Below are positions 1-4,579 of a stretch of DNA of 5,149 nucleotides, piece after piece. A program made the translations under genes and the position numbers. The stretch lies in contig JAUWSZ010000261.1 of NCBI GenBank assembly GCA_030609865.1, positions 1-5,149 of the forward strand, in the 5' to 3' direction. Every line of letters begins with the position of its first letter. Position 1 is the first letter of the stretch. This DNA comes from a bacterium (lineage in GTDB: Bacteria > Desulfobacterota > DSWW01). The notes beneath the pieces were generated by a model. That model saw only the letters and a list, made by a program, of their open reading frames with translations, made no database searches and had not been told where the DNA came from.

Positions 1-162
1 GCAGTGGCGAAAGGGCTCACGAGGTTCGTGGGCCGCAGGAAGGAGATCGAGGCTCTCAAGGACGCATTCGAGAGGGCAAAATCTGGCTCTGGGCAGGTCA
101 TCGGGATAGTTGGAGAGGCAGGCGTCGGTGGGCATGGGCCACTTCATTTGGTTTGCTTATAG
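1..162 (+). pseudogene. Truncated AAA/cyclase-associated P-loop ATPase fragment
   Basis: The frame is open from the left edge and ends at TAG 160-162, giving 53 residues. Residues 6-43 (LTRFVGRRKEIEALKDAF, then QVIGIVGEAGVG) match the start of the AAA-type ATPase module that follows the cyclase domain in class III adenylate/guanylate cyclases and related kinase/cyclase fusions. The module binds ATP and acts as a regulatory switch. The Walker A motif should read GEAGVGK(S/T); here GEAGVG is followed by G and H, so the catalytic Lys and Ser/Thr are missing. The frame then runs through unrelated residues to a stop. The break therefore lies at about bases 129-133. In intact relatives several hundred more residues follow. 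The upstream part, perhaps a cyclase domain, lies outside the window. Family assignment rests on the RRKEIE and P-loop region only. A break created by assembly is possible. Confidence 0.7.
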
Positions 163-935
163 TTCGAATTGTCAGAATCTAAGTAGTTCTGTTCTTCTTA
201 GTTCCTCTTCTTGATTGTGGTTGTGTATTTGGTGTTGCAGGGGGAGAAGGCGCTAACTGCGTGATAGTACAACTCCCGACCAAGCGGGTAGAGCTTAAGA
301 ATTTGAACACTTATGTGTACCCCAGGGGGAAGGCTGCGGATTATGACCATCTGCTCGATATCTGCATGCAATGCGTAACCACTTCAAATTCGTGGACATA
401 AACATTCTAGCCCCCAGCAGGCGTACCGGGGGGTCGGCGAGGTCGCTAGCGAGTGTGGGGATTCTGACTTGCGTATGACTTGCAGATCCCGTCCAATATC
501 GGATATGGTTTGTCCCTGTTCGTCCACCTAAGTGTCTGTAACTACTTCATGTTGAAGGGCTCCCATGGAATCCCCTCTTCGGCACAAGGACCGGACGTAT
601 TTGATCCCACCACATTGCAGGACGGATTAAGTACCCGCGCAATTCGTCCATGTAGATCACGCCCTGGCCTGCAAATTGGACAAAGAAGCATGGTTCCTCG
701 TTGCGTGCCGGGCGCCATACGCCGACTCCTTGCACCGTTCTGTGAATCTAACGAAGTTATCTATCCTAACATTTTGTGGCACATGAAGGAAGAAACGTGT
801 CTCCAGGAGGGCGGACACACGAGCCGTGGAAACAGGGGAACTCAACAGACCCCGGAGGGATCTAATCTCTCCAAATCGTCGGTGGAAGCAACGGATTCCA
901 ACGGGCCGTGTGTGTACACGCAGGAGGAGGAGAAA
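163..935. other. Gene-poor, probably decayed or foreign region
   Basis: No convincing gene is seen in these 773 bases. The left part, about 140-240, is clearly AT-rich and has a T/C-rich tract at 190-216, unlike the GC-rich genes to the right. Short open stretches exist but none is secure. One is a GTG-started 46-codon ORF at 261-401 (+) with GGGGGAGAAGG ten bases upstream. Another is a minus-strand frame at 735-547 containing EEPCFFVQFAGQG and YMDELR, which recalls the FxGQG signature of malonyl/acyltransferases. A third is a minus-strand 58-codon frame starting at 722-720 with AAGGAG upstream. Stops and frame switches interrupt all of them. The stretch begins exactly where the ATPase fragment loses its homology, so an insertion followed by decay, a deletion junction or a chimeric assembly would all fit. 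No transposase, tRNA or rRNA was found. Confidence 0.5.
907..920. promoter_or_regulatory. Inverted repeat just upstream of the HTH gene RBS
   Basis: CGTGT and ACACG flank a GTGT loop, and the centre also contains the perfect 8-bp palindrome GTGTACAC (912-919). The repeat lies directly before the purine-rich ribosome binding site AGGAGGAGG (922-930) of the helix-turn-helix gene. Small HTH proteins often bind inverted repeats at their own 5' end, so it could be an operator. As RNA it could form a 5-bp hairpin next to the RBS. No promoter could be placed with confidence upstream, so the role is inference. Confidence 0.3.
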
Positions 936-1118
936 ATGTCTAAGAACGGATATGTCCTCAGGTCGAGGGACGTCGCGCATGTCCTGGACTGCAGTCCCGA
1001 TGAAGTGATCGAGCTCGCGCAGAGCAAGAAACTCAAGGCGACCAAAGAGGGACGGTTCTGGAAGTATCGTCCCGCGGATGTCGTGGCCTACAGGAAGAGT
1101 CTCGAGAAGCGAGCTTGA
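936..1118 (+). CDS. Small helix-turn-helix (excisionase/MerR-like, HTH_17 type) DNA-binding protein
   Basis: The product has 60 residues. ATG 936 is chosen because a very strong ribosome binding site, AGGAGGAGG at 922-930, ends 5 bases before it; the frame stays open upstream to 480 but that translation does not look like protein. The pattern is that of the helix-turn-helix 17/excisionase family: YVLRSRDVAHVLDCSPDEVIELAQSK (about residues 6-31) forms the first helix, the turn and the recognition helix, KLKATKEGRFWKYRP (32-46) is the short beta wing, and ADVVAYRKSLEKR is the closing helix. Family members bind DNA as excisionases, plasmid or phage regulators, or small transcription factors. The domain fills the whole protein, so there is no effector domain. 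No integrase or attachment site is visible nearby, so a regulator is as likely as an excisionase. It converges on the glycosyltransferase gene with a 39-bp gap. Confidence 0.8.
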   Translation: MSKNGYVLRSRDVAHVLDCSPDEVIELAQSKKLKATKEGRFWKYRPADVVAYRKSLEKRA

Positions 1119-1134
1119 TGCTGAACGGGACGAA

Positions 1135-1146
1135 CCCGGATCCGGG
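1135..1146. repeat. 12-bp perfect palindrome between convergent genes
   Basis: CCCGGATCCGGG is a perfect palindrome in the 39-bp gap between the stop codons of the convergent HTH and glycosyltransferase genes. It could form a small hairpin on both transcripts, but at most 4 bp pair around a 4-base loop and no T tract follows on either strand. It is thus at best a weak bidirectional terminator or a chance palindrome. Confidence 0.35.
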
Positions 1147-1157
1147 AATCCTGCAGA

Positions 1158-2936
1158 TCAGGGGGACGCCGGAGAAGTGCCCGGTGGGGCTTCGCCTTCA
1201 GGCACAAAGGGCCTCTTCTCGAAATAGTCCTCCAGGTCGTAGACGCGAATCGACATCAACACGTCCGCATGGTCTTGGATCCTCTGATAGAACTCCATGG
1301 ACATGCTGAAGTTGTGATTCACCTCGAAGATGTTGTGAAGGTAGCCCACGGGCGGGTTCGGACAAACGAACACGGGGGAACTCGTTTCTTTGATCCTCGT
1401 CAGGACCTCTCTGCTTCGTTTCAATCTTTCCTTTTTCGGTCCCTCCGGCACGAGATAGTAGAATCGATCGAGGACGATCTCGATGAAGTCCATCAAGACG
1501 TAGTTGTACCCGTCTTGATAGAGGTCATGAAGCTCCGCCTCGTTTTCCGGCCATGTGGCGAGGACATACGGCGACCCTGCATAGGTGGCGCTCGCGATCG
1601 GGTAGGAGGAGATCTGCCGGAGGCCTTTGTGGGATCGCATGTATTCCATCGCATGGCTGTATCCGGGAGGCGCCTTGACGGCCTTCCGGGAGTACCAGAG
1701 GCCCTCGGCGATCAGCAGGACGAGCAGCAAAGTGCCGAGAAGTCGGAACTTGTTTCCCCCCCGAGCGCCCATGAGCTCCCAGACGAGACGGCCAACGAGC
1801 AGCGCGCCCGTGCAGACGGCGAAACTCCCGTACCGTGCCCGGGGTTGAACGATACTAAAAAGAAAAAGGGGAAACAGGAACAGGGCCGCCAGAAAGAGAT
1901 CCTTCCAAGACCGCTTCCAGAGGGCGTAGGTACAGGCTGCGAACAAGGCCAGCGTAACGAGGGGACCGTTCATCTTCCAGAACAGGAACGGAAAGGAGAG
2001 GAAATTGGCGAACTCGGTCACCTTCTGCGTTGCAGAGAGACAGTAACCGCCCACGAAGATGATGGAGATAAGAACCTGTTGGAAGTAGGTCATGAAAGGG
2101 GGTACGACCGACAGCACCTTACATGCCATGAAGCCCACATAGTATGGCAATTCGGCGAGAAGGAGCAGGAGAAGCATCGGGAGTGCCAGGGCCAGGGCGC
2201 GGGCCAGCCAGGGATTCTCTTCCCTGCCCCGCCGGGAAAGCGCCAACTGGAGTTCGAACAGCCAGAAGATGAGGAGGGGCACCAGGGTGCGGTACACGAT
2301 CAGGAAACTCATCCCCAGGGCGAGGCTCGCGAGGCAGCTCCAGAGAAGGGCACGTCCGGCTACGGCCTTCCGGCTGTTCACGTAACAGAGAGCCGACAGC
2401 AAGAGGAAAAAATTCAGATCGACTTCGAGGAGCGCGGAGCGGGAGTACACGACATCGAAGCCGGACAGCGCAAGAAGCGCCGAAGCGACCAGGCCCGTCT
2501 TCTCGTCATACAGCGCTCGTCCGAGGAAGAAGGTCATGAGGATGGCGAGAAGGCCGAAGCTGGCGGAAACGTAGTTCCCCACGTTGTACTTCTGGTTCCC
2601 GAGAGCCATTCCGAGGACGAGGAGATAGTTGTGCCCCACCCGGGCCCGCCACGGGGACTTGCCCAGTGTGTTCTCTTCGATGTACTGGAGCTGCTCTTCA
2701 CGCTTCCAAAGGTCCTCACCGGTCCTTTTCTGCTCTAAAAAGAGCTTGAAGCTGTCGAAAAGCGCTCCCAGGCCCGTATAATTGTCTTGTGACTCGAGAT
2801 AGTAGTCGCATTCGTCTGCGACGAAAGGGCCGGTCTCGTCCAGCAGGAAGAAGCGCGGAATCGCTCCAATGCTCAGGATGAGAAGAAGGAGGCCGATGGT
2901 GGGGAAAGGGGACGCTTTGTGACCGGCATTGTTCAT
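1158..2936 (-). CDS. GT-C fold integral membrane glycosyltransferase (GT39/GT83-like, PMT/ArnT type)
   Basis: The product has 592 residues from ATG 2936. Such enzymes use a lipid-phosphate-linked sugar and transfer it to protein, lipid A or another acceptor on the outer face of the inner membrane. The N-terminal membrane helix is about residues 13-32. A first periplasmic loop follows with DETGPFVADECDYY (33-46), whose acidic D-E pair and Tyr match the catalytic loop of GT-C enzymes. YDEKTGLVASALLALSGF to about 160, then VVYSRSALLEVD (162-173), is the typical second conserved block of PMT_2-type proteins. About nine to eleven hydrophobic helices continue to around residue 420. Residues 421-592 form a soluble, probably periplasmic C-terminal region ending in a Pro-rich tail. 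No family member was recognised closely enough to name donor or acceptor. A TTG at 2972 would add 12 residues, but that TTG belongs to the apparent -35 element, so ATG 2936 is preferred. No good ribosome binding site precedes it. Confidence 0.88.
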   Translation of the reverse strand: MNNAGHKASPFPTIGLLLLILSIGAIPRFFLLDETGPFVADECDYYLESQDNYTGLGALFDSFKLFLEQKRTGEDLWKREEQLQYIEENTLGKSPWRARVGHNYLLVLGMALGNQKYNVGNYVSASFGLLAILMTFFLGRALYDEKTGLVASALLALSGFDVVYSRSALLEVDLNFFLLLSALCYVNSRKAVAGRALLWSCLASLALGMSFLIVYRTLVPLLIFWLFELQLALSRRGREENPWLARALALALPMLLLLLLAELPYYVGFMACKVLSVVPPFMTYFQQVLISIIFVGGYCLSATQKVTEFANFLSFPFLFWKMNGPLVTLALFAACTYALWKRSWKDLFLAALFLFPLFLFSIVQPRARYGSFAVCTGALLVGRLVWELMGARGGNKFRLLGTLLLVLLIAEGLWYSRKAVKAPPGYSHAMEYMRSHKGLRQISSYPIASATYAGSPYVLATWPENEAELHDLYQDGYNYVLMDFIEIVLDRFYYLVPEGPKKERLKRSREVLTRIKETSSPVFVCPNPPVGYLHNIFEVNHNFSMSMEFYQRIQDHADVLMSIRVYDLEDYFEKRPFVPEGEAPPGTSPASP

Positions 2937-2943
2937 GCTGCGG

Positions 2944-2972
2944 ATTATTATGTGTGCTCCTTCGGATGTCAA
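2944..2972 (-). promoter_or_regulatory. Near-consensus sigma70-type promoter for the glycosyltransferase gene
   Basis: On the minus strand a perfect TTGACA (2972-2967) is followed after exactly 17 bases by AATAAT (2949-2944), five of six matches to TATAAT. The ATG at 2936 begins 7 bases after the -10, where transcription normally starts. The mRNA would therefore begin at or within a base or two of the start codon, that is, leaderless. This agrees with the lack of a Shine-Dalgarno sequence at normal spacing: the only AAGGAG lies about 22 bases before the ATG, inside the promoter spacer. Confidence 0.65.
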
Positions 2973-3005
2973 ACGGTCTTTCCGGCCTGTGAAAGGACCT
3001 TCTCC

Positions 3006-3027
3006 AGAAAAGGTTTTCTAAAGAAAA
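3006..3027. promoter_or_regulatory. Alternating AGAAAA/TTTTCT array, possible operator
   Basis: Three 6-mers alternate in orientation with 2-base spacers: AGAAAA (3006-3011), TTTTCT (3014-3019) and AGAAAA (3022-3027). They form two overlapping inverted repeats with an 8-base period. The array lies between the divergent promoters, 33 bases upstream of the -35 of the glycosyltransferase gene and 10 bases upstream of the -35 of the secreted-protein gene. The position suits a shared regulator or an A-tract UP-like element. No binding family is recognised. Confidence 0.4.
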
Positions 3028-3037
3028 GCATGGCCTC

Positions 3038-3067
3038 TTGACGATTCCTTGTTTGGCCCGTTATCAT
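3038..3067 (+). promoter_or_regulatory. Sigma70-type promoter for the secreted-protein gene
   Basis: TTGACG (3038-3043) and TATCAT (3062-3067), each five of six matches to consensus, are separated by 18 bases. Transcription would start near 3074, giving an untranslated leader of about 60 bases before ATG 3135. The -10 is the left half of a perfect 10-bp palindrome, TATCATGATA (3062-3071), so a dimeric regulator bound there would cover the start site. A weaker alternative is TATTGT at 3073-3078. Confidence 0.5.
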
Positions 3068-3134
3068 GATAGTATTGTAATATAAAGCCGTTGGTGCCTT
3101 GAACCCGGATTGCCGGACGGAGCAGTTAGGACAG

Positions 3135-3875
3135 ATGAGACACGTTTCTGTGGTCCTTTTTCTTGCGGTGTTCCTTCTCTCCGGAAGGGGTGTTGTCGCG
3201 AGCCGTGGCCAGGTGAACGAGACGGAGCCCGAGCGGCGGACGATGATCGCCCTGGACCTGACGGACCTGGAGATCCCGGGAGAGGGCAGCGGGGATGAGA
3301 TGGAGTTGCCGCCGATCCAGGGGGCGGAGATGCGCGAGGTGGAGCCCGTGCCGCCGGCACCTCCCCGGGAGCCTGCAGAGGTCGAGCGGAGCCGGCGCGA
3401 AACCCCGGAAGCGAGTAGGTCTGTTCAGTCTCCTGCGCCCGGCTTGGTTCCGTTTCTCCTGGAGGACCCGGGAGTTGGGGGCGGATCGACCGGGTCGGGG
3501 ATGGAAGCGACAGGAGACCATGCGCCCGAGACCGTGACCGGGGAATTCCCTGCCGAGTTGAAAACGGTTCCGCCCCCCCCTGCCCATTCGCAAAGCCTCA
3601 AGTTGCACTCCGGCATGGACGTGAGTGCTTCCGGCAGATCGGACGTGCCGGAGATCCCCTTGTTGAAAGGCGAGGACATGGGACAACGGGTGCCGGTGGG
3701 GCAGGACTCCTCCCTGACGATGAAGCCTTTTCCGGAACTCCGCAGAATGCCGGGCGCAAGCCGTCATTCCATGCCTTCGCCGGAAAGCCGGCGACCCGAG
3801 GATTACCTGCAAGTTCGCGAGGACCTGGATGCACGGCTCATCGACCTCTATGAACGCTATTACAAAGACAGGTAA
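3135..3875 (+). CDS. Secreted, proline-rich, probably disordered protein of unknown function
   Basis: I do not recognise this 246-residue protein. ATG 3135 is chosen because it gives a clean Sec signal peptide: MRH, a hydrophobic core at about residues 4-16, and a likely signal peptidase I site after VVA (residue 22). There is no lipobox cysteine. The upstream TTG 3099 would put hydrophilic residues before the signal. AGGA at 3128-3131 is a weak ribosome binding site. The mature part is rich in Pro, Glu, Arg, Gly and Ser (PPIQGAEM, PPAPPREPAEVERSRRE, VPPPPAHS) with little predicted hydrophobic core, so most of it is probably an unstructured linker in the periplasm or outside. The last 24 residues (DYLQVREDLDARLIDLYERY) look like an amphipathic helix that may dock onto a partner. 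It is divergent from the glycosyltransferase and shares its control region; whether it is a glycosylation substrate is speculation. The strongly charged ORF opposite it (3812-3126) is a shadow. Confidence 0.68.
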   Translation: MRHVSVVLFLAVFLLSGRGVVASRGQVNETEPERRTMIALDLTDLEIPGEGSGDEMELPPIQGAEMREVEPVPPAPPREPAEVERSRRETPEASRSVQSPAPGLVPFLLEDPGVGGGSTGSGMEATGDHAPETVTGEFPAELKTVPPPPAHSQSLKLHSGMDVSASGRSDVPEIPLLKGEDMGQRVPVGQDSSLTMKPFPELRRMPGASRHSMPSPESRRPEDYLQVREDLDARLIDLYERYYKDR

Positions 3876-3982
3876 GAGGCCTGTCGCCGCAGTTCAATCC
3901 TCCGCCAGCATACCACTACGACTCAGAAAGTCGGGATCTTTCCAAACAAGGCCTCGACTTCTGTGTAAGCCTATAGGCAAGG

Positions 3983-4010
3983 TTGACAAAGGATTGAAGT
4001 CTTGAATAAT
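3983..4010 (+). promoter_or_regulatory. Strong promoter-like sequence pointing towards the response regulator 3' end
   Basis: A perfect TTGACA (3983-3988) is followed after 16 bases by AATAAT (4005-4010), five of six matches to the -10 consensus. A perfect palindrome, GCCTATAGGC (3969-3978), lies 4 bases upstream. No gene of normal size follows on this strand: a transcript would start near 4017, cross the hairpin at 4032-4077 and run antisense into the response regulator gene. It could drive a small or antisense RNA, or be a relic of a lost gene. Confidence 0.4.
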
Positions 4011-4031
4011 GGAAGACCGAACGGAAGAAGC

Positions 4032-4077
4032 GTCTAGCAGCCCGTTGAAAAAGTGGCTGTTGGAGGCTGTCCTAGAC
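4032..4077. repeat. CTAG-bounded inverted repeat; IS/MITE remnant or terminator hairpin
   Basis: The left arm GTCTAG-CAGCC (4032-4042) pairs with GGCTG-TC-CTAGAC (4065-4077), 11 bp with a 2-base bulge and a 22-base loop. CTAG occurs at both ends (4034-4037 and 4072-4075), like a 4-bp target duplication around a 34-base core beginning CAGCCCGTTGAAAAAGT. From memory, that core resembles terminal inverted repeats of transposons and small elements in uncultured bacteria; this is unverified and no second copy is in the window. The right arm includes the TAG stop codon of the response regulator, and on the minus strand the stem is followed by GCTTCTTCC, so it may also serve as that gene's terminator, without a clear T tract. 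Confidence 0.45.
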
Positions 4078-4473
4078 CGCTGACTGCGATGAGAGTTCTT
4101 CGATCACTTTGAGGAGGGCATCTAGGTCAAAGGGCTTCTTGACGAGTCTGTAATCGGGGTAGTTGTTGAGTTCCTCGTTGAGTCTTTTCTCCGTGTCTGC
4201 CTCATCGATCCAGGCACTCAGGTAGACGACCTTGATGGATGGATTCCGGTCACGGATCCTGGATACCACGGTGAGACCGTCCTGGACGGGCATCATGATG
4301 TCCGAGATCACCACTGCCGGTCGAAATTCGTCGAAGGTCTGCAGGGCATGCTCGCCATCCTCGGCCAGTCGGACCTCGTAATCGTGCCCCTCCAGAAAAC
4401 TCTTCAGCAGCACACGAATCGCGTATTCGTCATCGATCACGAGGATTCTTCGGGTCGGGCTTTGGGGGGCCAT
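4072..4473 (-). CDS. Stand-alone CheY-like response regulator receiver domain
   Basis: The 133-residue product is a single receiver (REC) domain without an output domain. A histidine kinase partner would phosphorylate it, and it would act by binding another protein. Residues 10-16 (ILVIDDE) carry the acidic Mg2+ pocket D14-D15. The phosphoacceptor is D58 in VVISDIMMP, S86 in VVYLSAW is the switch Ser/Thr, and K113 in LVKKPF is the conserved Lys, so all active-site residues are present. Length is normal, but the stretch between S86 and K113 is about five residues longer than in CheY, with NNYPDYR replacing the usual GAxDY turn. ATG 4473 is the first start after an in-frame TGA seven codons upstream. 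No ribosome binding site is visible, so initiation may be SD-independent. No kinase lies in the window. The gene is divergent from the helical-repeat gene with a 106-bp gap. The 3' end lies in the right arm of a CTAG-bounded hairpin. Confidence 0.93.
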   Translation of the reverse strand: MAPQSPTRRILVIDDEYAIRVLLKSFLEGHDYEVRLAEDGEHALQTFDEFRPAVVISDIMMPVQDGLTVVSRIRDRNPSIKVVYLSAWIDEADTEKRLNEELNNYPDYRLVKKPFDLDALLKVIEELSSQSAV

Positions 4474-4537
4474 ACGAGTGCGATCTTGTGATCAACCGGC
4501 TCGAGAGCGGGATGAGAGGAGTGGATTCTTCTGTCGG

Positions 4538-4551
4538 CACCTAACACCTAA
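4538..4551. repeat. Perfect tandem 7-bp repeat (CACCTAA x2)
   Basis: CACCTAA at 4538-4544 is followed directly by CACCTAA at 4545-4551, read as TTAGGTG twice on the other strand. The pair lies in the 106-bp gap between the divergent response regulator and helical-repeat genes, 28 bases before the ATG of the latter. Direct repeats are typical sites for OmpR/PhoB-type regulators, though those usually repeat at 10-11 bp. Neither promoter in this gap could be placed with confidence. Confidence 0.4.
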
Positions 4552-4579
4552 GAATTACAGAAAATGAGAAGGGAAGTCA

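Noticed and set aside
121..162. Intein or group II intron inserted in the P-loop
   Set aside because: Stops appear within ten codons, so no intein; no reverse transcriptase, convincing domain V or resumed ATPase sequence is found downstream.
160..180. GTTCGAATT resembling a tRNA T-loop
   Set aside because: No T-stem, anticodon arm or acceptor stem can be built around it.
131..240. Stretch resembling a eukaryotic intron (GT start, pyrimidine tract, TTGCAG end)
   Set aside because: The flanks do not join into one coding frame, and the rest of the window is plainly bacterial. It is most likely chance in an AT-rich segment.
480..935. N-terminal extension of the HTH protein back to 480
   Set aside because: The added 152 residues have no protein-like pattern, and the strong AGGAGGAGG site precedes ATG 936.
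1269..2738. A 489-codon open frame on the + strand opposite the glycosyltransferase
   Set aside because: Its product is an implausible mix of Glu, Gly, His, Arg and Gln with no domain, while the minus-strand frame has clear membrane helices and GT-C motifs. Long antisense frames are common in GC-rich genes.
2967..2972. TTG start for the glycosyltransferase
   Set aside because: It coincides with the -35 TTGACA and would lie outside the predicted transcript.
3126..3812. A 228-codon minus-strand frame opposite the secreted protein
   Set aside because: It is Arg/His/Pro-rich without domains, whereas the + strand frame has a signal peptide and a promoter. It is treated as a shadow.
3919..3933. 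CGACT/AGTCG hairpin 44 bases after the secreted-protein gene as its terminator
   Set aside because: The stem is only 5 bp and is followed by a short T run in GGATCTTTCC; too weak to call.
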